A DNA stretch of 61,143 nucleotides from Streptomyces sp. LUP47B (GCF_001746295.1 NZ_MJAH01000033.1:1-61143); one strand, 5' to 3'. Shown: positions 8,350 through 17,125, numbered from the stretch's first letter. Made by a program: numbers and translations. Notes: generated by a model not told the origin, from the sequence alone.

Positions 8350-9015
8350 TCAGGCCGGAGGGCGGGGCGGGTCGGCGGGGCCGTAGCGGGCGGCCGGCAC
8401 GCGGCGCAGCAGGGCCCAGTACCGGTCGCCGTACGACCAGTGCCACCACTCGGTCGGGTAGTTGACGAACCCGGCCGTGGTGAGCACCCGGCGCAGCAGG
8501 GCCCGGTACTCGCGTGCCTCGGCGTCGATGCCGGGAGCGTCGGTGCGGCAGGCGCCCGCGCTCTCCTCCGGGGTGGCGTTGACCTCCGTGCCGAGCGGAA
8601 GTTCCCGGCCCGCGTGGTCGCACAGGGTCAGGTCGACCGCGCCGCCGCTGACGTGCGGCGCGACCTCCGGCGGCGAGATGTACGCGCTCGCCAGCTCCCG
8701 GATCCGCTCGGGAGCCGCGTCCCGGTGAGCCTGCCGCATGGTCGCCGCGTACTGCTCGAAGTACCGGCGCTGGAGGTCCGGCGGCCGGTACCCCTCCACC
8801 ACCAGGAACCGGATCCCCGCGGGCAGCAGCCGCTGCGCCCGCACCAGCCGGTGCAGCGCGCCGGCCCGCAGATGGGCGTAGCTCCCCTCGTCGTCGGCCT
8901 GCCGGGCATCGAGCCGCAACCGGCCGTCGTCCCGCAGATCGACGAGCGGTTCCCCGCACTCGTCGTGCGTCACCGCGGCGACCCTGGGATCCGCGAGCGT
9001 GATGATGTCTGTCAC
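8350..9015 (-). CDS. VanX-like D-alanyl-D-alanine dipeptidase (M15D)
   Basis: A 221-residue zinc peptidase of the VanX/DdpX family. The metal ligands His121 and Asp128 are visible in HVSGGAVDLTL and His192 in WWHWSYG. The catalytic Glu189 precedes WWH, and the arginine of EGYRPPD (Arg76) matches the transition-state arginine of VanX. It is predicted to hydrolyse D-Ala-D-Ala, either for recycling or for glycopeptide tolerance. There is no signal peptide, so it is cytoplasmic. vanH and vanA are not adjacent, which argues for recycling. The GTG start has no Shine-Dalgarno sequence, suggesting a very short leader. An 11-bp-phased repeat array lies 23 nt upstream. Confidence 0.9.
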   Translation of the reverse strand: MTDIITLADPRVAAVTHDECGEPLVDLRDDGRLRLDARQADDEGSYAHLRAGALHRLVRAQRLLPAGIRFLVVEGYRPPDLQRRYFEQYAATMRQAHRDAAPERIRELASAYISPPEVAPHVSGGAVDLTLCDHAGRELPLGTEVNATPEESAGACRTDAPGIDAEAREYRALLRRVLTTAGFVNYPTEWWHWSYGDRYWALLRRVPAARYGPADPPRPPA

Positions 9016-9037
9016 GAGAGGAGCGTCGCGGAGTCCT

Positions 9038-9088
9038 CTGCAAATGCTCTGCAGATCGCCTGCAAGCGGTGGACCATGGGTTCTGCAG
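9038..9088 (-). promoter_or_regulatory. 11-bp-phased direct repeats upstream of vanX-like gene
   Basis: CTGCAA at 9038, CTGCAG at 9049 and CTGCAA at 9060 are exactly 11 bp apart, with a further CTGCAG at 9083. In the sense of the dipeptidase gene these are heptamers TTGCAGG, CTGCAGA and TTGCAGA. SARP and OmpR/PhoP-family regulators bind direct repeats with one-helical-turn spacing, and a SARP gene ends just upstream. Confidence 0.6.
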
Positions 9089-9106
9089 CGACATCCGCGA
9101 AATCGC

Positions 9107-9143
9107 CGCAGCCACCTCGCACCCGGTTCGCAGCCGGTTCGCG
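9107..9143 (-). promoter_or_regulatory. Second 11-bp-phased repeat cluster after the SARP stop
   Basis: CGCA (plus strand) recurs at 9107, 9118 and 9129, with CGCG at 9140. The units at 9123 and 9134 share the 9-mer CCGGTTCGC. On the minus strand these are TGCGAACCGG-type units at 11-bp steps, sitting 13 bp downstream of the SARP gene's stop and upstream of the first cluster. Confidence 0.45.
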
Positions 9144-9155
9144 CCCCCTTCGCTC

Positions 9156-12100
9156 CTACGCCCGCTCCCGCGCCTCCCGAGCCCCCAACTCCCGGAACAC
9201 CTCCATCGCTTCGGCGCGGGCCCCCGAAGCCGCCCCCGCCTCCCCGTCGGCCTCCCACACCTCGGCCAGGTCCCAGAGGGTCCGCGCCCGCCACAGCGGC
9301 AGCCGCAACGCCTCCCAGAGGGACAGCGCCCGCTCCAGCGGCCCCCGGGCACTGCCGGCGTCACCGGACGCCAGACACCACTCCCCCAGCGTCCGCAGCA
9401 CCAGTGCCTCGCCGAACCGGTCCTGCCGCTCCCGCGCCAGCTCCAGACACCGCCCGAGCCGTTCGCGCGACTCGTCCAGGAGGCCCAGCCGCAGCTCCAC
9501 CTTCGCCAGCGACTGCTCCGTGTACATCACGCCGAACGTGTCGTGGAGGCCGACGAAAATCCGCAGCACGCCCCGCAGCAACCGTTCGGCGGCCTCGTAC
9601 TCCCCCTCGGCCCGGTGGCAGAGGGCCAGCGCGCGCAGGATCAGCGCCTCTCCGTGCCGGTCGCCCTCCGCGCGGTACAGCTCCAGGGCCTGCGCGAAGG
9701 CCTCACGGGCCGCGGGGCCCCCGCCCTGTTCCCGGTGGACGTAACCGAGGCCGTACAGCACCCGGGCCAGGGCACCGCGGTCGTCGAGCCGCCCGTACCG
9801 CTCCAGCGCCGCGTCGAGCAGTTCCGACGCCTCGGTGTAGCGGGCCTGTTCGCGCCGGGCCGTGGCCATGCCGAGAAGGGCCTGGGCCGTCCCCCGCGGC
9901 CCGCCGCCCTGCGCCTCGAACAGCCGCAGGGCATCGCGGTAGTAGGCGTACGACTCCTCGAACTCGTCCTGCTCGTAGCGCAGTTGACCGAGCCCCGTGA
10001 GCAACCACGCCTCGCCCTCGCCGTCGCCGCTGCGCCGCACCGCCGCCATCGCCGCGGTGTGCGAGCGGGACCAGGCGTCGAACTGGTTGTACAGCGCGAC
10101 CGAGCTCGCGATCAGCGCGCCGGCGAGGTCCCGGGCGGCGCGGTCCATCCCGTGGTCGGCGCAGTACTCCACCGCCGCCAGCAGACCGGTCTGTTCGGCG
10201 GCGAACCAGGCCGCGGGGCGGCTGAGCAGATCCTCCTCGGCCTGCGGATCGAGCGGGTCGAGGGGCCGTACGGCGGCCGGTTCGGGGAAGTAGCGTGCCG
10301 TGCCGCCGGGGCCCCGCGCGGCGGCCTTCCCGGCCAGTCCGAGCCAGCACGCGACCAGGCGCCGTACGGCAGCCGCCCGCTCCTCGGCGCTCTCCTCCGA
10401 CAGACAGCGCTCGCGGGCGTGCTCCCGGGCCAGGTCGTGGATGCGGTAGCGGCTGCGGCCGGTGCCGTCCACCCCGATCACGTCGATGAAGTGGCAGTCC
10501 ACCAGCCGCTCGACGGCCTCCTCGGCCTCCTCCGTGCCGATGTCCAGCAGGGGCGCGGCGATCCAGGCCGCGAAGTCGGGCAGGTCGAGCAGGGCCAGCC
10601 GGCGCAGGGCGCGCCGCTCCTGCGGATCGAGGTCGGCGTAGCCCAGTTCGAGGCTGGTGCGCAACTCCAGGTCCCCGGCGCGCAGTTCGTTGAGCCGAAG
10701 GCGCTCGTCGCGCAGGCGGGCGGCGAGCCGGCCGGGCACCCAGTGCGGCCGGGCCGCGAGCCGCGCTCCGGCGATGCGCACGGCGAGCGGCAGCCGCCCG
10801 CACAGCGCGACGATCTCGGCGGTCTGTGCCGGCTCCGCGTGGACCCGGTCCGCCCCGGCGACCCGTCTGAGGAGTTCGAGTGCCTCCTCCTCGTCCGGGA
10901 CGGTCAGATCGAGGTGGGCCGCGCCCTCCAGCGCCACCAGTCGGCGCCGGCTCGTGACGAGCACCGCGGAGCCGGGGCCGGGCGGCAGCAGCGGCCGTAC
11001 GTGCGCCTCGCCGGCGGCGTTGTCGAGGATCAGCAGAATGCGGCGGTGGCCGGTGTACGTGCGGTACAGCCCCGTCAGTTCCTCGACGGAGCTCGGCAGC
11101 GTCGCCGGTTCGGCGCCCATGGCCCGCAGCAGCCGGGCGAGGGCGTCGGCCGGTTGCAGCGGGGCGGTGTCGGCGGCCCGCAGGTCCACGAACAGGCGGC
11201 CGTCCGGGAAGAGTTCGGCGGTGCGATGGCCGACGTGGACGGCGAGGGCGGTCTTGCCCGTTCCTGAGCGTCCGGAGATCACCCCGATCGGCGGGGCGGT
11301 ACGGCCGGGGTCGTCGACCCGGCCCAGCAGCGAGACGGCCCAGTCGATCTGGTCCGAGCGGCCGACGAAGTCGGCTATGTCCGGGGGGAGATGGGAGGGC
11401 GCGGGCCGCGCGGGCATGCCCGGGGCGGTACTTCGGCCGGCGGCCGCCGGGTCCGTGGCCCGCCGCCGGTCCGCCGTGATCCCGTCCGGGTCCTGGACCG
11501 GCGGCCGGGAGCCGGTGCCGTGCGCCGGGGAAACTTGGGGGCCGGGGCGGTGCGGTGCGGCGGGCTGGGCGCCGGGGCGGGTGCCGTCCGGTACAGCGGA
11601 GTGAGGCCCGGGGCCGGTGTCGTGTGGCACAGCGGCGTCGGGCCCGGGGCGAGTACCGTGCGGCGAATAGGCGTGGGACCCGGAGTCCGTGGCGAGCAGC
11701 GAGGAGCCGTGGGCCCCGGGGCCGGGACCGAGCAGCGACGGGTCGTTGGTCAGTACGGCCTTGTGCAGCGCCCGCAGTTCCGGCCCGGCGTCGATGCCCA
11801 GCTCCTCGCGCAGGACCTCGCGGCCCTCCTGATAGGCGCGCAGGGCGTCGGAGACCCGTCCGGTGCGGAACAGGGCGGTCATCAGCTGGCCGCGCGGCCG
11901 TTCCCGGAGGGGGTGGGCGGCGACGTGCGCGAGCAGGGGCGCGATCGTGCGGTCCGCGCGGCCCAGCTCCAGCTGGAGGCCGAAGGACTCCTCCTGGGCG
12001 ACCAGCCGCAGTTCGCCCAGCCGGGCCGCCTCGATCCGGGCGAACGACTGGCCCAGCCCTTCCATGGCCTCCGGCCCCCGCCACAGCCCCAATCCCTCGG

Positions 12101-12482
12101 ACAGCAGCTCGGCGGCCTCGGCCGAGCGGCCCCGGGCGGCCTCGGCCCGGCCCGACGCGAGCAGTTCCTCGAAGCGGCGGGCGTCGACCTGGGAGGGGTC
12201 GAGGTCGGCGACGTATCCCGGCGGCCGGGTGCGGATCACCTCCGCCTCACCGACGCGGGCGAGCGCGCGGCGCACCGCCGAGACATGGGTGGCGACGAGG
12301 GCGCTGGCGGTGGCGGGCGCCTGCTCGTCCCAGACACAGTCCACGAGCCGTTCCGTGGAGAGCACCTCGCCCAGATGGACGACGAGTGCGGACAGTACGG
12401 CCAGGGGTCTGACCCCGCCGAGCGGGGCCCGTCGGTTCCCCTCCCACACCTCCACCGGACCGAGAAGACGTACCTGGAGCAT
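9156..12482 (-). CDS. SARP-family transcriptional regulator, large AfsR-like type
   Basis: A 1108-residue regulator. An OmpR-like winged helix (~1-90: VRLLGPVEVWEG, LVDCVWDEQAPATASALVAT) is followed by the bacterial transcriptional activation domain (~95-245). Next comes a ~110-residue Gly/Pro/His-rich linker of imperfect repeats, then an NB-ARC ATPase (P-loop GRSGTGKTALAV; ILLILDNAAGEAHV) and a long TPR array (~750-1108). This is the AfsR architecture; such proteins activate secondary-metabolite or stress genes after ATP-dependent conformational change. ATG at 12482 has GGGGAA upstream; the frame stays open further but loses homology-like sequence. The nearest likely targets are the vanX-like gene (phased repeats) and its own promoter. 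Confidence 0.92.
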   Translation of the reverse strand: MLQVRLLGPVEVWEGNRRAPLGGVRPLAVLSALVVHLGEVLSTERLVDCVWDEQAPATASALVATHVSAVRRALARVGEAEVIRTRPPGYVADLDPSQVDARRFEELLASGRAEAARGRSAEAAELLSEGLGLWRGPEAMEGLGQSFARIEAARLGELRLVAQEESFGLQLELGRADRTIAPLLAHVAAHPLRERPRGQLMTALFRTGRVSDALRAYQEGREVLREELGIDAGPELRALHKAVLTNDPSLLGPGPGAHGSSLLATDSGSHAYSPHGTRPGPDAAVPHDTGPGPHSAVPDGTRPGAQPAAPHRPGPQVSPAHGTGSRPPVQDPDGITADRRRATDPAAAGRSTAPGMPARPAPSHLPPDIADFVGRSDQIDWAVSLLGRVDDPGRTAPPIGVISGRSGTGKTALAVHVGHRTAELFPDGRLFVDLRAADTAPLQPADALARLLRAMGAEPATLPSSVEELTGLYRTYTGHRRILLILDNAAGEAHVRPLLPPGPGSAVLVTSRRRLVALEGAAHLDLTVPDEEEALELLRRVAGADRVHAEPAQTAEIVALCGRLPLAVRIAGARLAARPHWVPGRLAARLRDERLRLNELRAGDLELRTSLELGYADLDPQERRALRRLALLDLPDFAAWIAAPLLDIGTEEAEEAVERLVDCHFIDVIGVDGTGRSRYRIHDLAREHARERCLSEESAEERAAAVRRLVACWLGLAGKAAARGPGGTARYFPEPAAVRPLDPLDPQAEEDLLSRPAAWFAAEQTGLLAAVEYCADHGMDRAARDLAGALIASSVALYNQFDAWSRSHTAAMAAVRRSGDGEGEAWLLTGLGQLRYEQDEFEESYAYYRDALRLFEAQGGGPRGTAQALLGMATARREQARYTEASELLDAALERYGRLDDRGALARVLYGLGYVHREQGGGPAAREAFAQALELYRAEGDRHGEALILRALALCHRAEGEYEAAERLLRGVLRIFVGLHDTFGVMYTEQSLAKVELRLGLLDESRERLGRCLELARERQDRFGEALVLRTLGEWCLASGDAGSARGPLERALSLWEALRLPLWRARTLWDLAEVWEADGEAGAASGARAEAMEVFRELGAREARERA

Positions 12483-12572
12483 CGTTCCCCGATCGCCGTA
12501 CCGCCCGCCCCACGGATGCGTGTTCGACGATATCGACGGGCGGTGCCGCCGGACGACGAGATCGGGGCGGAC

Positions 12573-12590
12573 CTGGCCGGATCCGGCCAG
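12573..12590. promoter_or_regulatory. 18-bp perfect palindrome upstream of SARP gene
   Basis: CTGGCCGGATCCGGCCAG is fully symmetric and lies 91 bp before the SARP start. It could be an operator for a dimeric regulator; GC-rich chance palindromes are not excluded. Confidence 0.4.
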
Positions 12591-12926
12591 TCGGCCGCCC
12601 GGCGGCGGGCCCTGAACAGCGGGTCGCGCCCGGCGCACGGAAGCCGGGCGCACGGCTTCCCCCGGACGGCGGTTGGCTGGATTTCGGCGGTGCCCAGAGC
12701 TGCCCCTCACCTGAGGGACGGCTGGTCGGGGGCGTTCGTATGAGGGCTCTCCGAAATTTCTGGGGGCGACTTCAATGACCGGGGTTCTCGCCGCCGCTTG
12801 ACCGTTTCGGCGCCGACGCCCCACCCCGTTTCGCCCACCCGCCCGCGCCCCTTCGACTGCCGGACATTTGAACGTCACACCGAGCGGGAACGTTTCCCTT
12901 CGTCCCCTCTGCATCGCCTTGCCTCC

Positions 12927-12957
12927 GTCATGCCCCGTGTCCCGCACGGGGCATGAC
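12927..12957 (+). promoter_or_regulatory. 13-bp perfect inverted repeat in leader of membrane gene
   Basis: GTCATGCCCCGTG, a 5-nt loop, then CACGGGGCATGAC. It ends 20 nt before the GTG start and just before the AAAGGA ribosome-binding site, so it is placed to act as an attenuator, terminator or operator. Confidence 0.6.
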
Positions 12958-12977
12958 GCGAAAGGACGACGTGCGCC

Positions 12978-14018
12978 GTGTCCCTGCTTCCGCTCGAAGG
13001 TCCCCCGGGGCCGCTCCCCGCCTCCGCCCCGGCCCCGCTCCCGATCAGTGTTCCGGCTCCCGCTCCCGCCGGTTCCCGCCGCTCCCTGACCCGTCTCACC
13101 CGCCGCCTGCTCACCCTGCTCCCCGTCCTCCTCATCGGCACCTGGGCGGCGCTGGACTGGCGTGCCCTGTACGACGGCACCGCGCGGCTGGCCACCGCAG
13201 ACCCCTGGTGGCTGCTCATCGGGCTCTTCTACACCTGCCTGGGCTGGGTGTCCGCCTCCGTCGTCCGGCAGGGCGCCCTGCCCGAGCGGCTGCCGTCGGG
13301 GCTGCTGGTCGCCTCGCAGTTCGCCGCAGGCGCGGCCAACCACGTGCTGCCGGCGAGCCTCGGCGCGCACGCCGTCACCCTGCGCTTCCTTCAGGGGCAG
13401 GGCATCCCGCTGGGCCGCGCCACCGCCTCACTCGCCCTGTACGCGCTGGTCAGGCCGATCGCCAAGACGCTCGTCCTGATCGGTTTCCTGGTCGCCCTGC
13501 CCGGTCTGCTGCGGCTCGGTGAGCTAGTCCCGGACCGGCGCATGCTGTTCCTGCCCCTGGTAGCCGCGGGGCTCGGGCTCGGCGGCACACTCCTGGTGCT
13601 GACCCTGGTCCGCCCGCTGCGCCGCCCGGCGGTCACGTTCGTGCGCACCGCCCTGACCGACGCCCGCCGGCTGCACACCATGCCCAGCCGGATCCTCGCC
13701 CTGTGGGGCGGCGCGGCCGCCGCGCCCCTGCTGCAGGCGAGCGTGATCCACGCGGTCGGCGCCTCGCTCGGCGTGACGCTGTCCTGGGCGCAGGTCGCGT
13801 TCGCGTACCTCGCCGCGAGCAGCGCGGTCGGATCCGTGCCGGCGCCCGGCGGCATCGGTCCGGTGGACGCGGCCATGGTCTTCACCCTCGCCGTCTATGG
13901 CGTCCCCGTGAGCCTCGGCACGGCGACCCTCATCGGCTACCGCGTCCTGACGGTGTGGCTGCCCCTGCTGCCCGGAGTGCTCTGCATGTCGGCCCTCGTG
14001 CACCGGAAGGTTCTTTGA
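12978..14018 (+). CDS. LPG-synthase-TM / UPF0104 family membrane protein
   Basis: A 346-residue polytopic membrane protein of the lysylphosphatidylglycerol-synthase transmembrane (UPF0104, AglD-like) family. A Pro/Ala-rich N-terminus (~1-35) precedes roughly eight membrane helices. Family landmarks are LLVASQFAAGAANHVLPASL, the TLRFLQGQGI segment and SAVGSVPAPGGIGPVDAAMV, which is the signature loop near the C-terminus. Members are thought to move lipids or lipid-linked sugars; some carry a catalytic synthase domain, absent here. The GTG start is supported by AAAGGA 11 nt upstream. The context gives no firm substrate. Confidence 0.87.
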   Translation: MSLLPLEGPPGPLPASAPAPLPISVPAPAPAGSRRSLTRLTRRLLTLLPVLLIGTWAALDWRALYDGTARLATADPWWLLIGLFYTCLGWVSASVVRQGALPERLPSGLLVASQFAAGAANHVLPASLGAHAVTLRFLQGQGIPLGRATASLALYALVRPIAKTLVLIGFLVALPGLLRLGELVPDRRMLFLPLVAAGLGLGGTLLVLTLVRPLRRPAVTFVRTALTDARRLHTMPSRILALWGGAAAAPLLQASVIHAVGASLGVTLSWAQVAFAYLAASSAVGSVPAPGGIGPVDAAMVFTLAVYGVPVSLGTATLIGYRVLTVWLPLLPGVLCMSALVHRKVL

Positions 14019-14030
14019 ACGTTCGCCCCA

Positions 14031-14059
14031 TTGAATGCTTCATTCAACATCCATAGCAT
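14031..14059 (+). promoter_or_regulatory. Promoter and operator of GH84 gene
   Basis: TTGAAT (14031-14036) and TAGCAT (14054-14059) are 17 bp apart and the GTG start follows 7 nt later, the spacing of a leaderless transcript. The inverted repeat TTGAATG-CTT-CATTCAA (14031-14047) covers the -35 element, a position expected for a repressor. Confidence 0.6.
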
Positions 14060-14065
14060 TTCAGG

Positions 14066-17000
14066 GTGGCTTCATTCGTCAGTCTCAGACATACGGCCGC
14101 CGTCCTGCTTCTGGCCCTCGGCCTCGCGGCCCCGGCGGCGCCCGCCGCTGCCGGGCCCCGGCAGCCCGCGCCCCAGGTCTGGCCGACTCCGCAGAGCATG
14201 AGTGCCGGAAGCGGCCGGCTCCCCGTCCCCCGCCGGGTCGTCGAGGTCGTCGGCCCCCACACCGACCCGTCCGCGAGACGGGTCGTCGAGGCGGCTCTGC
14301 GAGCCGCCGGAGCCGACCGCATCACGACGGTCGACGCCGGCGACCGGCCGCCCGCGGCCGCCCTGACCGTCTACGTCGGCGGTCCCGGCGAGAACAGCGC
14401 CACCGCCCGGACGCTGAAACAGCTCCACGCCGCCTCCCCGTCCGGTCTGGCCCCCGGCGGTTACGTCCTCGCCTCCGGCCGCAGCCACGGCCAGGCCCTC
14501 CTCTCCCTCTCCGGCGTCGACACGACCGGTACCTTCTACGCCGCCCAGACGCTGCGCCAACTCCTGGCCGGCAGGAACCAGTTGCCCGTGGTCAAGATCC
14601 GCGACTGGCCCACCGCCGCCCTCCGCGGAGTCATCGAGGGCTTCTACGGCACGCCCTGGACGCACGCCGAGCGACTCGCCCAGCTCGACTTCTACGGGCG
14701 GACGAAGCAGAACGTCTACGTCTACTCCCCCAAGGACGACGACTACCTGCGCGCCCGCTGGCGGGACGAGTACCCGGCCGCGGCGCTGGACCGGCTGAGG
14801 GAATTGGTCGACCGGGCCGACGCCAATCACGTCCGTTTCACCTACGCCCTCTCCCCCGGCCTGTCGGTCTGCTACTCGTCGGACGCCGACATCGAGGCGC
14901 TCACGGCCAAGTTCGACTCGCTGTACGCCATCGGCGTCCGCTCCTTCGCGATACCGCTGGACGACATCAGCTACACCAAGTGGAACTGCCCCGAGGACGA
15001 GCAGGAGTTCGGCACGGGCGGTGGTGCGGCGGGTGCCGCGCAGGCCCATCTGCTGAACACCGCGTGGAAGCGGTTCTCCGCCGACCACACCGGACTTCAA
15101 CCCCTGGAAATGGTCCCCACCGAGTACTCCGACCTCGCCGACTCCCCGTACAAGAAGGCCCTTCGGGAGCAGCTCGATCCGTCCGTGGTCGTCGAGTGGA
15201 CCGGCGTCGGCGTCATCGCGCCCACCATCACCACCGAGCAGGTGAAGCAGGCCCGCGAGGTCTACGGCCATCCGATCCTGGTCTGGGACAACTACCCGGT
15301 CAACGACTACGTCACCAGCCGTCTCCTCCTCGGCCCCTACACCGGCCGGGAACCCGGCGTGGCGAGCGCCGCCACCGGTGTGACCGCCAACCCGATGGTC
15401 CAGGGCGAGGCGAGCCGGATCGCCCTGTTCACCTCGGCCGCCTTTCTGTGGAACCCGACCGCCTACGATCCGCGCAAGGCGTTCGCCGCCTCGGTCCAGG
15501 ACCTGGCGGGACCCCGCGCCGCCAAGTGGCTGCGGATCTTCGCCGAGAACAACTACTCCTCCGAGCTCGACGCGACCGAGTCCCCCACCCTCACCCGGCT
15601 GATCGCCGCCTTCCGCAAGGCCTACCAGCAGGACAGCGGACTCGACCGCGCGGCAACCCGGTTGAAGGCCTACTTCGCCGACATGGCCGCCACTCCCGCC
15701 GAGTTGCGTGCCCGGCTCGACAACCCCGGGTTCCTCGACGAGACCTCCCCCTGGCTCGACAAACTCGGCCGCTACGGCGGCGCGGGCGGGACGGCCGTGG
15801 ATCTGCTGCTGGCCCACAAGCGCGGTGACGCGGACGCGGTCGCCACGTACTGGAAGCAACTCCAGCAGGAACGCAAGGAGTTGGACGCCGTTCCGCAGCA
15901 GGTGTCGCCGGGTGTGATGGACCAGTTCCTCTACACCACGATGCTGGAGAACGCCCCCGATCCCGGCGTGGACGCCGCCTTCTCGCCCAGCTCCGTGTCG
16001 GTCCGGCCCGGCGCCTCCGCCACGGTCACCCTCGACTTCTCCGACGCGCAGGCCAGGACCGTGAGCTGGAAGCTCGACGTGCCCGACGGCGTCACCGCCT
16101 CACCCTCCGAGGGCACGGCGACCACCCCGGACGCCAAGGTCACCGTCACCCTCACCGGGAAGACCGAGGGCGTCCACTCCGTCGTCGTGTCGGGCACCGG
16201 CATCCTGGACCGCGCTCTCCCGGTCCGGGTCACCGACGGCACCGGCACACCCCGCGCCCTGACCGCCGACTTCAGTGGCGCGTCGGTGAGTTCCATCGAC
16301 CTGTCCTCCGGCACGACCAGGAACATCGCCGTCGGCGACAACCCCGGCGAGGTCGTCGTGAGCGCGGACGGGCGGACCGCGTACGCCGCCAACCAGGGCT
16401 CCGACACGGTCAGCGTGATCGACGTGGCGAGTGGCACGGTCACCACCACGGTCGCCGTCGGAAAGGTCCCCGCCGGACTCGCGCTCACCCCGGACGGCGG
16501 CACACTCTGGGTCGCCAACTACACGGACGGCACCGTGCAGCCGATCGACACGGGCACCCTGAGGACCGGCACCCCGGTCCCGGTCGGCGACGGGCCCGAG
16601 AACATGGCGATCACGCCCGACGGCAGAACCCTGTACGTGGCGGACATCCACGACAACACGGTGAGCCCCGTCGACCTCGCCACCGGCAGGGCGGGCCCGG
16701 CGATCCCGGTCGGCCCGAGCCCCTTCAACGTCGTGGCGGCCCCCGACGGCAGGACGGTCTACGTCTCCAACTCCGGTGGCTCGACGGTGACTCCGATCGA
16801 CACGACGACGAACGAGACCGAACCGACCTTCCTGGTCTCCGGCCAGGCATACGGCCTCGCCCTCTCACCGGACGGCCGGACCCTGTGGGTCAGCCCGAGC
16901 AACGGAGACACCGTCACCCCGGTCGACACGGTGACCGGCGCACCGGGCCGGCAGGTGACCGTCGGAAAGTCGGCGTTCGACGTGGCCCTGAACTGGAACG

Positions 17001-17125
17001 GCAGCACGGCCTACGTCACGACGGCGGACGGAAACGCCTTGGTACCGATCGACGTCACTTCGGGGACCGCAGGGCCCCCCTTCAGCACGGGCGCCTATCC
17101 ACTGGCGGTGGCGCTGGTTCCCTGA
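14066..17125 (+). CDS. Secreted GH84 beta-N-acetylglucosaminidase with beta-propeller
   Basis: A 1019-residue exported enzyme. Signal peptide ~1-29; GH20b-like N-terminal domain ~35-180; GH84 barrel from RGVIEGFYGTPWTH (~187) with the catalytic Asp-Asp pair D299-D300 in IPLDDISYTKWN; helical domain to ~620; Ig-like domain ~650-735 (FSPSSVSVRPG); then seven YVTN-type repeats (~745-1019; VSVIDVASG, VQPIDTG, VSPVDLATG and so on) that should form a seven-bladed propeller. It releases terminal beta-GlcNAc from glycans outside the cell. The propeller is not usual for GH84 and may bind substrate or the wall. The GTG start has no ribosome-binding site and looks leaderless. Confidence 0.92.
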   Translation: MASFVSLRHTAAVLLLALGLAAPAAPAAAGPRQPAPQVWPTPQSMSAGSGRLPVPRRVVEVVGPHTDPSARRVVEAALRAAGADRITTVDAGDRPPAAALTVYVGGPGENSATARTLKQLHAASPSGLAPGGYVLASGRSHGQALLSLSGVDTTGTFYAAQTLRQLLAGRNQLPVVKIRDWPTAALRGVIEGFYGTPWTHAERLAQLDFYGRTKQNVYVYSPKDDDYLRARWRDEYPAAALDRLRELVDRADANHVRFTYALSPGLSVCYSSDADIEALTAKFDSLYAIGVRSFAIPLDDISYTKWNCPEDEQEFGTGGGAAGAAQAHLLNTAWKRFSADHTGLQPLEMVPTEYSDLADSPYKKALREQLDPSVVVEWTGVGVIAPTITTEQVKQAREVYGHPILVWDNYPVNDYVTSRLLLGPYTGREPGVASAATGVTANPMVQGEASRIALFTSAAFLWNPTAYDPRKAFAASVQDLAGPRAAKWLRIFAENNYSSELDATESPTLTRLIAAFRKAYQQDSGLDRAATRLKAYFADMAATPAELRARLDNPGFLDETSPWLDKLGRYGGAGGTAVDLLLAHKRGDADAVATYWKQLQQERKELDAVPQQVSPGVMDQFLYTTMLENAPDPGVDAAFSPSSVSVRPGASATVTLDFSDAQARTVSWKLDVPDGVTASPSEGTATTPDAKVTVTLTGKTEGVHSVVVSGTGILDRALPVRVTDGTGTPRALTADFSGASVSSIDLSSGTTRNIAVGDNPGEVVVSADGRTAYAANQGSDTVSVIDVASGTVTTTVAVGKVPAGLALTPDGGTLWVANYTDGTVQPIDTGTLRTGTPVPVGDGPENMAITPDGRTLYVADIHDNTVSPVDLATGRAGPAIPVGPSPFNVVAAPDGRTVYVSNSGGSTVTPIDTTTNETEPTFLVSGQAYGLALSPDGRTLWVSPSNGDTVTPVDTVTGAPGRQVTVGKSAFDVALNWNGSTAYVTTADGNALVPIDVTSGTAGPPFSTGAYPLAVALVP

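Larger units (their letters stand above)
12483..12977. other. Divergent intergenic region, SARP and membrane protein
   Basis: A 495-bp spacer between two divergent genes. I see no gene in it. It holds an 18-bp perfect palindrome (12573-12590), an A/T-richer patch around 12750-12780 that may hold promoters, and a 13-bp perfect inverted repeat close to the plus-strand start. Confidence 0.6.

Noticed and set aside
8350..9015. Glycopeptide resistance operon (vanHAX)
   Set aside because: Only the dipeptidase is present; no vanH or vanA gene lies within the window.
12483..13370. Upstream in-frame extension of the SARP gene
   Set aside because: The frame is open but disordered and overlaps the divergent gene. 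ATG at 12482 has a ribosome-binding site and matches where SARP proteins begin.
14035..15828. Second large plus-strand gene overlapping GH84
   Set aside because: Same region, other frame: Arg/Pro-rich, with no domain and no start signal.
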